From Oreohelix idahoensis (taxonomy: Eukaryota; Mollusca; Gastropoda; Stylommatophora; Oreohelicidae), in assembly GCA_024509875.1 (NCBI GenBank), contig JAMPIV010008047.1, positions 434,001 to 498,000 on the forward strand: a stretch of 64,000 bases of DNA. Direction: 5' to 3'. The notes below the pieces were generated by a model, which was not told the origin of the DNA, ran no database searches, and saw only the letters and a list, made by a program, of their open reading frames with translations. Positions 23,045 to 33,869 of the stretch are shown here, one piece after another (position 1 is the first letter of the stretch; every line of letters starts with the position of its first letter). A program made the translations under genes and the position numbers.

Positions 23045-23524
23045 CTAGATTGAATCACGTGCATGCAATGTACTTGATGCGATGTCACATGAAGTAGTGT
23101 CCTTAATACATCTCAAGAGGACGTCAGCTACGACATTCTGAGTGCCTTTTATAGCCCTGATGTGGTAGTCGTAGGGCTGAAGAGCTAACGAAGCTCTAGC
23201 TGCCTTTGCATTTGTGAATCTGGCTGTTTGCAGATACGCCAGTGCCTTCTGATCTGTCTCCAATGTGAAGCGGGCGCCCATCAGATACCTCTAGAGTTTG
23301 TTGAAAGAGAAGACTATAGCAAGCTATTCCCGCTCGACGATGGGGTAACATTGTTCCGTAGGTGATAACTTGCGGCTGACATACATCATGGGGTGCATGT
23401 GGCCTTCAAATTCTTGCATTAATGTTCCCCCAATCGCTGAATTCGAAGCATCGACTCTGAGAACAAAAGGATATCGAATGTCAGGAAATCTCAGGTGATT
23501 TCGAAAAGGCAATTTTAATTTCAT
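23045..23524 (-). pseudogene. G1 RNase H
   Basis: The N-terminal part (23524-23324) has PFVLRVDASNSAIGGTLMQE with the first catalytic Asp, then MYVSRKLSPTEQCYPIVERE with the catalytic Glu. After a stop near 23292 the second half has FTLETDQKALAYL, YHIRAIKGTQNVVADVLLR. It degrades the RNA of RNA-DNA hybrids during reverse transcription. One stop inactivates this copy. Confidence 0.85.
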
Positions 23525-24107
23525 TTAGGGCTTCACGACAAGAATGCGACCAGATTACTTTATTTGCGGCGTTTTTCTTTACTAACGCAGACAAAACTGA
23601 AGTCATATCTGAAAATCTAGGTAGAAATCTTCTATAGAAGTTTATGAGGCGTAATAAACTCCGAACTTGTTTTTTTGTTCGAGGAATATCAAGATTTAGA
23701 ATTTTGGAAACAGTAGAATCGTCAGGTTTTAAGAATCCACCTCCAACTTTATGTCCAAGAAAAGAAATTTCATTATATCCTGTTCTGGTTTTGGAGGGTC
23801 TAGCAGTAATGTTATGAAAGCGTAAGGTATTCAACACAGAATGAATTCCTTTAATATGATCATCCCACGAATGATGAAACAGACAGATATCATCTATGTA
23901 GGTAATTAAATCCTCACGATCAGAAAATAATCTACGCATCATGCGAACAAAAGTAGCAGGAGCATTCACAAGACCGAAAGACATGTAATTTAACTGAATA
24001 AACCCAAAGGAGTAGCGAAAGCTGTATAGGGTTTAGATCTATCAGATAATGGCACTTGCCAATATCTCTTGGATAGGTCAAACTTAGTAAAGAATGTAGC
24101 TGTAGAT
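23481..24107 (-). pseudogene. G1 RT, C-terminal half
   Basis: MSFGLVNAPATFVRMMRRLF and the catalytic ITYIDDICLFHHSW (YxDD box) are followed by ISFLGHKVGGG and VRSLLRLINFYRRFLP, the thumb/connection blocks of Ty3/gypsy RT. The N-terminal portion lies beyond the hAT insertion, at 26942-27512. Near 24000 a frameshift separates FATPLGLF from LNYMSFGLV. Confidence 0.85.
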
Positions 24108-24393
24108 CAGTGTTTCTCAACGGGGGCGGTACCGCCCCCTGGGGGGCGTTTTCAAGATGTCTGGGGGCGTTCTGATGGGTCGCAACGATTGGGGTTCGCT
24201 ACTTCCATTCAGGGGGGCGTTGTGTACATTTTTACAAGAATCAATATGAAATAATTACAAAAAATATTCCCCTTCGCATAGCGTGTAACACGATAGTTTT
24301 TATTTGCCCTGCGTCCCATGGAGTGTTTCAAGGATTCCAAACACAAAATTTTAGTACCTGGGATGTTACCATTGTCAGGAGACAGTAGAGTTT

Positions 24394-24630
24394 TTGGATT
24401 CAATCAAAGAAGAATTTAGCATCGAAAGAGAAGTATTGCGAAATGATGTGGCCTATCTTTCACATATATTTGAAAAGTTAAATGAGGTTCTTCTTAAGCT
24501 ACAAGGAAATGAGATCAGTCTGATTAAAGTGAAAGGAATTATCATGGGGTTCATCAACAAATTGGCATTATATAAAAATAATCTTAGTCGCCGAGAACTT
24601 TCTCATTTTCCATGTTTACTGCAGTTAGGT
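24394..24630 (+). pseudogene. hAT transposase middle fragment
   Basis: Residues such as FSIEREVLRNDVAYLSHIFEK, LNEVLLKLQGNEISLIKVKG and ELSHFPCLLQL match the helical region preceding the C-terminal domain in ZBED5-like hAT transposases (family knowledge). The frame runs without a stop into the LINE-B RT inserted at 24631. Confidence 0.75.
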
Positions 24631-26004
24631 CTATTTGCACAAGTGTGGAAAACGGGGACAACACCATCAGAGTGGAACAAAGGAATAATTGTCAAATTGC
24701 CCAAGAAGGGAGATCTTTCAGACTGCAATAATTGGAGAGGAATCACTCTTCTCTCAGTTCCCAGCAAAATACTAGGCAGGATAATTATACAGAGAATTTC
24801 AAAGGCAGTAGACTACAAACTGAGGAAAGAACAAGCAGGATTTAGAGAGAACAGAAGATGTGTAGACCATATATTCACTCTCAGGAACATTATAGAGCAG
24901 TGCTCAGAATGGCAAAGACAGCTTTCCATAAATTTTGTTGATTTTGAAAAGGCTTTTGACAGCATACATAGGGACAGTTTATGGAAAATACTGAGGGCTT
25001 ATGGAATTCCAAGCTGCATAGTGTCAATCATGAAAAGCCTCTATGCCAACTTTACGTGTAGTGTTGGGCAGAGCAACCTAACCTTCGAGGTGAAGACAGG
25101 AGTACGACAGGGATGCCCCTTATCAACCACTCTATTTTTAACAGTCATAGACTGGGTGATGCGCCAGACAACAGAGGGCTGTCCAAGAGGAATAAGATGG
25201 ACTACATTTTCAACATTGGAAGATCTGGAATATGCAGATGACATTGCACTGCTGGCACATTCACATCAACACATCCAGGAAAAAACGGATAGACTTAATA
25301 AATTTAGCCAGCAGGTGGGCTTGAACATCAATTTAAAGAAGTCTGAGGTCATGACGCTCAATGTGAGCAACCCTGAGCCCATATCAGTAAGGAATCAGCA
25401 ATTGGTACAGACAGATACCTTCACATACCTAGGAAGCATAGTAACACCAGACGGTGAGGCAGGCAAAGACATCAACATCAGAATGAATAAGGCAAGAACA
25501 GCCTTCTTTAGCCTAAATAACATCTGGAAGTCCTTCCAATACAGCACAAGCACAAAATTAAGATTATACCAGAGTTGCGTGCTTTCTGTGCTTCTCTATG
25601 GTGCGGAATGCTGGAGAGTCACAGAGAAGGAAATGTCAAAATTGTCCTCTTTTCACACAACATGCCTAAGAAAAAGTCACCGAATCTTTTGGCCGAATAC
25701 CATCACCAACCAAGATCTGCTTACTCGTAGCAAGCAAGAGGACATTACCATCATAGCTGGCAGACGCTGGAGCTGGGTTGGTCATGTCCTCAGAAGAGAC
25801 CCCGATGCCATCACAAGAACAGCTATGCTTTGGACCCCTGAAGGAAAGCGAAAGAGAGGCCGACCAAAAACAACTTGGCGGAGGACTGTGGAGGCTGAGA
25901 TGCAAAGAATGAACCAGAATTGGGGCACTGTACGAAGGATGGCCACCGACCGTGCAAAGTGGAATCAATTTGTTGTTGCCCTACAAGACGCCACTATTGA
26001 TTGA
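24394..26004 (+). CDS. 536-codon open frame: hAT fragment fused to LINE-B RT
   Basis: The frame starts at 24394 in hAT sequence and passes without a stop through the insertion point at 24631 into the LINE-B RT, ending at 26004. The first about 79 residues are hAT helices. The rest has GITLLSVPSKILGRIIIQR, FVDFEKAFDSIHRDSLWK, GVRQGCPLSTTLFLTV, the catalytic LEYADDIALLAHS and the C-terminal RGRPKTTWRR. In-frame fusion is most simply chance following a young insertion. Whether it is expressed cannot be told from the sequence. Confidence 0.6.
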   Translation: MDSIKEEFSIEREVLRNDVAYLSHIFEKLNEVLLKLQGNEISLIKVKGIIMGFINKLALYKNNLSRRELSHFPCLLQLGLFAQVWKTGTTPSEWNKGIIVKLPKKGDLSDCNNWRGITLLSVPSKILGRIIIQRISKAVDYKLRKEQAGFRENRRCVDHIFTLRNIIEQCSEWQRQLSINFVDFEKAFDSIHRDSLWKILRAYGIPSCIVSIMKSLYANFTCSVGQSNLTFEVKTGVRQGCPLSTTLFLTVIDWVMRQTTEGCPRGIRWTTFSTLEDLEYADDIALLAHSHQHIQEKTDRLNKFSQQVGLNINLKKSEVMTLNVSNPEPISVRNQQLVQTDTFTYLGSIVTPDGEAGKDINIRMNKARTAFFSLNNIWKSFQYSTSTKLRLYQSCVLSVLLYGAECWRVTEKEMSKLSSFHTTCLRKSHRIFWPNTITNQDLLTRSKQEDITIIAGRRWSWVGHVLRRDPDAITRTAMLWTPEGKRKRGRPKTTWRRTVEAEMQRMNQNWGTVRRMATDRAKWNQFVVALQDATID

Positions 26005-26040
26005 GCTTTTCGGTCGGTGGTTAAGGATCGAAGAAGGCTT
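24631..26040 (+). mobile_element. 5'-truncated LINE-B copy inside hAT
   Basis: A 9-bp duplication CAGTTAGGT flanks it (24622-24630 and 26041-26049). It begins at the LINE-B codons for LFAQVWKTGTTPSEWNKG and ends in the LINE-B 3' tail (GGATCGAAGAAGG). The RT frame is intact over about 455 codons, so this is the least decayed retroelement coding sequence in the window. It lacks the endonuclease. Confidence 0.9.
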
Positions 26041-26049
26041 CAGTTAGGT

Positions 26050-26473
26050 GGGGACAGGCGACCAGATTTAGACTTTATTGCAGTCGTTTTTCTATTAAAA
26101 AAATGATATGAGCAGATTTAAAGACTGAAGTAATATACCGTATTGGGTGATTAATCCGTTTAATCAGAAACAAGTTTCAACATTTACAAGAAGAATTAAT
26201 TGAGCTTCAAAAACTTCGAGGCAAAAGCACGATTCAGTCACACACATTATGAAAAATTTTGGATTTTATCCTGTTCGCGTGAAAACTAAATTGCTAATTA
26301 CAGCATTCCCAACGTCGTATTTGGTAGAGAAGCAGTTCAGTGCAGTAGTGTTGCTACTACAAAAGCAACGAAGCCGACTGCAGATTTGTAACAAGAATTT
26401 TAACAAACTTAGAATCCTGTTCAATTATTGGACAAAACTGGCTGAGTCACACCAAACGCAAGGATCTCATTAA
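26050..26473 (+). pseudogene. hAT transposase C-terminal dimerisation region
   Basis: 26249-26473 reads LLITAFPTSYLVEKQFSAV, then RSRLQICNKNF...LRILFNYW, ending QGSH. This is the conserved C-terminal hAT block (FPTSYLVEKGFSAV) with its usual C-terminus. The part between 26050 and 26249 (DLDFIAVVF..., LSFKNFEAK) is frameshifted. Confidence 0.8.
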
Positions 26474-26941
26474 GCTTCATTAGTAATGAATTTTTTATAT
26501 AATTATATCATTATTATCAACTAATGATTTTTTTTAAACATGAAAGTGGTTATCATAAGTAGTAGGCTTAAATATTCACGAAGAAATGCATCATTTAGGC
26601 ATCATTAAAATGATATGCGTATGATAGTTAAAGTTGTAAGAACTAATTTTATATCATTCACAATTTGATTCAAGGATAATGAACTTGTGGTTTATATAAT
26701 TCCGTACTTAAACACATATTTAATATAAACTACCAAATGGCGTAAGAAAATATAACTCATTAACTGCATTGCTTTTTTAAAAGTATGGTGGAATATATGT
26801 ATATGAGTGTGTGTGTGTGTGTGTTTGTGTATACACGATAAAGAGCAAGGGGGTGCTAAAAGGGTGGGAAGGGGTGGGGGGCTTTTTAAAATATTAGTTG
26901 TCAAAAGGGGGCGTTGCTACTATCAGGGTTGAGAAACACTG

Positions 26942-27512
26942 CTGTAGATAATCTATCCAGAAGGGATTCAAGCACGGGTAAAGGCTCCGCATGGTGAATA
27001 GTGACAACATTTAAACGTCTAAAATCTATACAAATACGAATAGATTTGTCTTTCGTTCTGATAAACCCCATAGGAAAACTATATGGTGAATTAGAAGGTT
27101 TAATTATGTTTAACCTAATCATTTGTTTTATTTCCTCTTGTACTTGAGATTGCAAATGAATCGGTATAGGGTAAGGTTTTAGTTTGATAGGTCTAAAATC
27201 TGTCAAGACGATATCATGTTGAATAATTTCTGTATGCCCAGGAACATCCGTGAGAACATCAGAAAAAGATTGTAGTAATATATAAATTTGCTCTTTCTGA
27301 TCAGAAGATAGAGTAGGAGCAATGGAAATATCTTTCCAGCTTTCAGTAGCTAAAAGATGTACCTCAGGTAAAGACAATATAGGTTCACCACCATAAGAAA
27401 AATCAGAACTCTCCTGAATAACTGCTAAGGAGGAGTGACGTTTAACAGATTCGCCAATAGCCTGAAAAATAAGTTTCAGATGTGGGGGTCGAATATAAAA
27501 TTGCTGTAACAT
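26942..27512 (-). pseudogene. G1 integrase tail to RT N-terminal half
   Basis: The minus-strand frame 27512-26901 runs QQFYIRPPHL, then a spacer, then VLTDVPGHTEIIQHDI, IKLKPYPIPIHLQSQVQEEI, SPYSFPMGFIRTKDKSIRICIDFRRLN and EPLPVLESLLDRL. These are the N-terminal RT blocks of Ty3/gypsy elements. The last codons of the open frame (below 26942) belong to the hAT element. It joins 23481-24107 once the hAT element is ignored. Confidence 0.85.
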
Positions 27513-27540
27513 ATTAATATGAAAAGTTTTAAGTTTTCCA

Positions 27541-28674
27541 TTAACTGATAAGACATGTCAACATCTGACAATTTATCCACAATTGTGTATAAGGACCCTT
27601 CCATGAAACGAGTAATCTATTGTCCTTGTTTGGCAGTAATACATAGGCTTCATCACCTGGCCATAATTGGTGCAGTTTTCTGTTTTGATTGAAAAACAAT
27701 CGAGTCTTTAATTTTGCCTTTTCTGACGACTTCACTGCTATTTGGCATGCGTCAATAATTTTCTGTCTTAAATTTACAAAATATTGATAAGAAGATTGAA
27801 CCTCCTCATCCATTATTGTACCAATAAGTAATTGTTTCAAAATCGTCAATGGACCTCTCGGCTTTGCACCAAAAACTATCTCAAAAGGCAAAAAACCGGT
27901 ACTTTCGTTGCTAATTTCTCTATAAGCAAAAAAGACAGCTGGGAGTATACGATCCCAATCTTGTGGATACTTAGTCATAACTCTGTCCAACATTTGTTTT
28001 AAACTTCTATTAAATCTTTCAATTTTACCATTCCATTGAGCGTGATCGATTGAACTAAGCGATCTCTCAATTCCAAACATCTTCATTACCTCTGTCATAG
28101 CTTCAGAGACAAACTGGGATCCCCGGTCCGATAGTATGTTTTTGGGAAAACCCAATCTGGTAAATACTAAAAATAGCGCATCCGCTACATCAACAGTAGA
28201 AATGGATTTCAGAGGTAACGCTTTAGGCCATCTGGTGCACATATCAATGCAAGTAAGCACATTTTTGTGACCCCTCGCTGATGGGACCTTTATGGGACCA
28301 ATAAGATCGATAGCCATCTTTGCAAATGGACGTAAAGAAATATCAGATGCCTGGATAGGTGCATTATGACCAGGTCTCTTTGTTGTGATATTTTGGCACA
28401 CTAAGCATGTGCGACAAAAAACTTTTACATCTTTAGTCACACCCGACCAAAAGAAGTGTGACAAAACCCTTTGTTTTGTCCTTGCAATACCCAAATGACC
28501 TGCGCAATTTATGTCATGGGCATGTCGTAAGACAAATGGTCTAAAACAGGTAGGTACCATAATTTTCTTTTTCCCAGATGTAGCATCTTGAAAATTCCTG
28601 ATTAAAATATCATTCTTTAATGTGTACCAATGTTTAGCATTATTATCATACATCATATTATTTGAATTTGCCAT
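27541..28674 (-). pseudogene. G1 integrase
   Basis: This 377-codon frame starts with the HHCC zinc module (LRHAHDINCAGHLGIARTK, CRTCLVCQ). The catalytic core follows: KMAIDLIGPIK (first Asp), NILSDRGSQFVSEAM (second Asp) and NGKIERFNRSLKQML (Glu). The C-terminal part has PGDEAYVLLPNKDNRLLVSWKGPY. All D,D-E residues are visible. It lies upstream of RT, the reverse of ordinary Ty3/gypsy order. A frameshift just after the core separates it from the RT frame. Confidence 0.88.
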
Positions 28675-29422
28675 ATGAAAAAAATTTCTTCAACGAATCA
28701 TCGTCTCTTTGCCTTTGTATGCATGATTCTTTTTCCATCAATTCAACCTGCAAATTATCATCATCATCCATCTGGTCAGTATTTTCTTTATCATGTTCAT
28801 TATTTCTATCATTATCATGATCTTCATCATTCGTTAAATCTTCAGACTCATCATCATCATTCATAACCTCCTCTAAAATAATATCACCATGGTTATGATC
28901 AATCATTACAGCATGAGCAGTTATCAAGTGCTGTTTTTCCCAATCTGCAATATCTTTTCTAGAACATTCATGAGTCCCTGGGATATTTCCAAGAATTATC
29001 CCAGCGAAAGGATTATTAAGTAGACACACAAGAACTCTTCCTGTAAAATGATGTGTATCCAAAAATACCTCCGCTATTGGATAGTATTCCACTGTGCCAC
29101 CAAAAGTAATACACTTTACTTCTCTTCCTGTATAATCTGACTGATCTACTAACGACCTACGTACACCAATTGTAGTTGAACCCGTGTCCCTCAAAAGTGA
29201 CACTAATTTATTGTTAACAAAACCCTTATCAAGCAACAGTGAACCAGTACTTTCGTAAGAAGACATGACTGGCAACGGATGTCTGCATAACAATCTTGGT
29301 ACTCTCTGTAGCTGAAATAAAGAATTACATTCTGTACAATTAGCACTGTAAGATAGGTCGACACTGCATGCATTCGCATGCATGATTTGAACAGTATTCT
29401 GCACTGGATTATTGTCACTCAT
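28658..29422 (-). pseudogene. G1 protease and acidic linker
   Basis: Near the N-terminus CTECNSLFQL...LLCRHPLPV precedes the protease. The active site is LLRDTGSTTIGVRRSLVD (Asp-Thr-Gly), followed by REVKCITFGGTVEYYP and FAGIILGNIPG, the flap-side and C-terminal blocks of the aspartic protease. A strongly acidic Asp/Glu/Asn-rich linker then leads to integrase. The frame (254 codons) is open, but the gag frame before it is broken. Confidence 0.82.
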
Positions 29423-29424
29423 AT

Positions 29425-30778
29425 TTACGACAGCATTTGAACGTTCAGGGTTCCTTGACTGTCTATAGTTATTGTTCTGATGAGAACTTCTATTATAACC
29501 ATTATTGTCATTATTTCTGTGGAATGACCTCTGTCCTCTGCCTGATTTGGCATTTTATCCACCTCTGTATTGATTATCATTGGATCTAAATGATGACTGT
29601 GGTCCATAGTATCTATCTTCATTATAGTTGTAATTCCTCTGAGGCTGTTGAAATTTTCTATTAAAATTGTATCTGCCTCTGTTATTGCCATGTTGAAAAT
29701 TTAGATTGACGCATATAATTTTTGTCAATGCTATTTGATATCTGTCTAGGTGTATTATAGTTTTCCATCCTAGCAGATGCAGCTGGCAAAGAATCCTTAA
29801 TGTTATTCTTACTAAGATTTTTATTTGGGTGTGCAACTTGAAATTGTCTCCCAAGATTTTCATGATTTGTCAAATTTTCTGGTTTTCTCTCTTGCAAAAA
29901 AGATAAAAAAAATCTCCACTTATTGAGGACAAAACTTTGTCTCTCAAGATCAGATCAGATAACCCTTCAAATGTTTTATCAATCTTAGATAAATCTGCCT
30001 ATTTAGTAAAGTACATCTTAACAGATGAAATAAATTCAGCAAAATCTTTTGCTGAATCTGGCAGAAATGACCTAAATTTTAATCTGTAGCCATTTTCATC
30101 CAATTGATACTTCATAAGTAGCAAAGTTTTTACTGCTTCATAGTCTTTGCTGGACTGTTCATCCATAGTACAAACTGCAGTAAGTGCCTCACCTACCAGT
30201 AAGTTCCTAAGCCTACTAGGCCAGGTAACTTTATCAATATTAAACTCCTGACAATATGTCTTATATCTGCTAAGGAAGCATGAAATATCGTCGATATTGG
30301 AGTTGAATTTAGGCAAATTAATCTTAAAATGAGCAGTATGATCTTTTCTACCACCTTCACTATTCATAAAATTACCCTGTGGTTGATGTAATCTTAATTT
30401 CTCCAGCTCCAATTCAGCCAATTTAAGTTCCTGTTGTGACTTTATTTCAGCCTGAGCATAGGCTAATTTTTCTTTTTCAAGAGCAATTTCTTCTGCTCTT
30501 CTTTCTTTTTCAAGAGCAATTTCTTATGCTCTTCTTTCCTTAGCTAATTCATCTTCTCTTCTTTTTTCAGCTAATTCTTCTTGTCTCCTTTTTTCAGACA
30601 ATTCGTCTTGTCTTCTTTTTTCAGCTAATTGTATTTCTTCTTTTCTCCTTTATTCAGCAAATTCTTCTCCTCTCCTTTCCTCAACTTTCATGAGTTCCTT
30701 GTCAACATAGGTTTTTAAGGCTTCACCTTCCAACCCAAAATCTTTTCCAACCTTTACTACATCCTTCAAGGTCGCCAT
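29425..30778 (-). pseudogene. G1 gag
   Basis: It starts at ATG 30778 (MATLKDVVKVGKDFGLEGEA). A long charged coiled coil of RRxEELAEKRR repeats covers about 30700-30400. The capsid-like part is 30421-29999 (FKINLPKFNSNIDDISCFL; FRSFLPDSAKDFAEFISSVK). An Asn/Arg/Tyr-rich tail runs to 29425 without a CCHC knuckle. Stops lie near 30650, 30526 and 30000, and frameshifts near 29700. Confidence 0.75.
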
Positions 30779-31045
30779 GATTTACAATTATTGTGCTTTT
30801 TAATAGCAAACCAATAAAATAAATATATTATGTTATCAATCTGTAAATAATAATTTCAATATTAATTTCTCAATTCAACTTCACCCAACTGAATGTAATA
30901 GTAAACAGCAATATAGATGTTATATATTTATGGAGCAAAAAAGACAAAAGTTACGAACAAGATGACAAAATACAGTGACCAGAGCTAACAGAAGCAAAAA
31001 AGGCAGAAGTGTATGAAATACAGAACAAAATAAATAAAATGTTGC
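30779..31045 (-). other. G1 5' leader, part 1
   Basis: Noncoding, AT-rich sequence between the gag start and the G2 insertion point. The leader resumes at 40801. Confidence 0.6.
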
Positions 31046-31235
31046 TGTAACAGTTATTGTTTCCAACCACTGTAGCATGTCAGTGAATGATTCCACTGCA
31101 GAACGTAGTGTGGTTAGGGATAACTGCTATGCTCATACTTTCATACACCACACAGGCAAACACTGTAGAATTCTGTTGTGGTATAGAGGTGTGCTGTATT
31201 GGTACTAAGTTTGATTGTATAATCACTGTAGCAAT

Positions 31236-31258
31236 ATATATATATATACATACATACA

Positions 31259-31290
<32 letters not shown>
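31236..31290. repeat. (TA)n/(CATA)n microsatellite
   Basis: ATATAT followed by about eleven CATA units. The partner LTR has a pure TA run at the same place. Confidence 0.9.
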
Positions 31291-31293
<3 letters not shown>

Positions 31294-31470
31294 GCAGTCA
31301 CGAGGACATCACATTAACGTATGATGAAGTCAGGAAGCGTTGAACGACTGGTGACGTTTCAAACAGTTTAATACGAGACAACAGGAACATACGTTGACAT
31401 CAAAACAAACGTACTGTCATCTGAACAAGGTACACAATGTCATGGACGTAATCACACGTCAATACACCTC

Positions 31471-32075
31471 TTTAGCAAAACACACGCCGCATAAACAGCA
31501 GGCTTCGTTAGGTAAATAAATATTAATCTTTTCAATCATCTCCGACCAAACTGGTCAAGTACCTCTGGCAAAATAGGCCGCATAGACAGCGGGCTTCTTT
31601 AGGTAAATAAATGTTAATCCTTTTAATCATCTCCGACCAAACTGGTCAAGTACCTCTGGCAAAATAGGCCGCATAGACAGCGGGCTTCTTTAGGTAAATA
31701 AATGTTAATCCTTTTAATCATCTCCAACCAAACTGGTCAAATACCTCTGGCAAAATAGGCCGCATAGACAGCGGGCTTCTTTAGGTAAATAAATATTAAT
31801 CTTTTAATCATCTCCGACCAAACTGGTCAAGTACCTATGGAAAAATAGGCCGCATAGGCAGCGGGCTTCTTTAGGTAAATAAATGTTCATCCTTTTAATC
31901 ATCTCCGACCAAACTGGTCAAGTACCTCTGGCAAAAATAGGCCGCATAGACAGCGGGCTTCTTTAGGTAAATAAATATTAATCTTTTAATCATCTCCGAC
32001 CAAACTGGTCAAGTACCTCTGGCAAAATAGGCCGCATAGACAGCGGGCTTCTTTAGGTAAATAAATGTTAATCCT
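31471..32075. repeat. 91-bp minisatellite, seven units
   Basis: Spacing of the GGCCGCATAGACAGCGGGC block is 91, 91, 91, 90, 92 and 90 bp (from about 31485 to 32030). Units include CTGGTCAAGTACCTCTGGC and TTTAGGTAAATAAATRTTAATC. The first unit is the most diverged. Confidence 0.92.
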
Positions 32076-32597
32076 TATATCAAAATATTGTTACCTGCTC
32101 TGAACTCCAGGAAACAAACACACAAGAAACACTGACCATTTCCTAGGCTGTACCAAACTATGCCAGAATCACAATCCAGGGGAATCTTAAACATATATAA
32201 TATACACAGAACTCTGATCCCCTATACACTGCCAGAAAAACATCGTGGGACACCCTCTCCGCTCAAATTGCTCAGCCAGACTGCCTTTAAGAAACCGTCT
32301 TCCGGACCAGCGCAAATCAATCGCGCATGCGTAGACACCCGCAAGCCCTGAGTAGCGTTAACCCATGGATCGTTCCAGAGCGTTCCCAGAAAACTGACCA
32401 GAGCGCTCCTTATATGGGCATCTGTATACCACTTAGATATCCTTATATGGACATCTGAATAATGTCAAGGTAAGATAACAATTAAATCTAATCTGAACCA
32501 CAAAGTAAACAGTCAGTAATGTCCCTTTGACCATAAATATAAAAAAGAAATATAAAAAAGGTCACATTCCTAACTTACAACATACTGACTCTTAACA

Positions 32598-33869
32598 GTT
32601 TACCGCACCCCCTGGGGGAAAAATGATTATATCTTTTTTTTTTGAAAAGAAATTACATCGAAAAATAAAAAAATGAGGGCGGTAGCGTGCAAACATCTAG
32701 ACTAAAGTACATTCTATAAAAATCATAAATACAAAAGGAATGCAGAATAGGACGACAAGATAACATAAGAAAAGTAGATTAGAGACAAGTGAACAGAGAC
32801 CAGATGGGGATACCAAAGGAAAGAGAAAAGATGGAAGGAAGCAATGCCTAAGCATGAAGAAGACAAAATTAAGACATGGTAATCAAATGCATAATATAAA
32901 TGAATACCATAATAATATAACAACGTACATGACAATCTAAATACATCCATCCCAAAAATAATAATGAGCATGATACAAGAAGCTCATAACGCATACAATG
33001 ATGCGTTAACAAAGGGCATCAAAATATATAATTCCATAATGTCAGGCTATACTGACGCACAATGTAGCATTGAATGAGAACAATAAATTATCTCACAACG
33101 TTAGAGAACTATGTTCTCACAATCGCACAATAAAGTGCTGGGTATTTTATAAAGATAGAAAAGAAATACATACATATGACCTTATATATCTCACCCCAAA
33201 AAAATACAATATCGACAAGTCTCATAATGCAAAATTACAAAAATAAAGGTGTCATTACCATATTATCCTTTTAACAAAAATATCCAACTGTATAGAGTGA
33301 CACCAACACCTTATCAGTAAAAGATTATATGATATCAAAATGTAATATCTTCTAACATAATATCGTATACTAATGTACAACCATATTAACTAACAAGTAG
33401 AACTACAGGATGTCTTCAGAAGTTCCAGAATATTCTGTACTGAAGAGGGTACCACAGACATCCAAAAAGCGCCCAACGCCAAATGATAAGCAGGGACGTC
33501 AAATGTAGAAATAACTGGAAAACTGCTAAGACACTCCATATAGCAGCGTCAAGTCACATCAACAAGTTTACGCTGTGAAACAATACAAATGAGAATCTCT
33601 GTTTGATAATCGTAGGACTATAAAATATACAATAGTCACTCCTACATTTCTATCTATTAAATGTGGCCATGTAAACCACCGGCCCTTATATGGTGACAAT
33701 CAAACCTTCCTCCATTACACCAAGGACGGTAACAGAGAAAGTAAATCAACCAATTTACAATCATGAATTTAAATAAGGTCAAGCTGGTACTAATGGAATG
33801 TTAATGTATGAGAGTGTCATGGGTATATAATAAACCTCGACATCTATAAGAAAATCTAGGACATAAGAG
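32598..33869 (-). other. G2 polypurine region and noncoding tail
   Basis: Next to the LTR, plus-strand TTTACCGCACCCCCTGGGGG gives a mixed purine tract on the element strand. About 1.2 kb of noncoding AT-rich sequence follows up to the end of RNase H. Length and position match the G1 and G3 tails. Confidence 0.55.

Larger units (their letters stand above)
24108..26941 (+). mobile_element. hAT transposon inserted in G1 RT
   Basis: It is flanked by a perfect 8-bp duplication CTGTAGAT (24100-24107, 26942-26949), the size expected for hAT. Terminal inverted repeats are CAGTGTTTCTCAAC at both ends, followed by G/C-rich subterminal sequence (GGGGGCGGTACCGCCCCC). It encodes parts of a ZBED-type hAT transposase, interrupted by a truncated LINE-B. 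The N-terminal BED zinc finger and most of the catalytic region are missing. Confidence 0.92.
31046..32597 (-). mobile_element. G2 3' LTR, enlarged by repeats
   Basis: 1552 bp against 784 bp for the partner LTR. The extra length is a segment (about 31290-32095) containing the 91-bp minisatellite, placed beside a TA/CATA microsatellite. Flanking LTR sequence is near-identical to 40012-40200 and 40295-40795. Confidence 0.9.
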
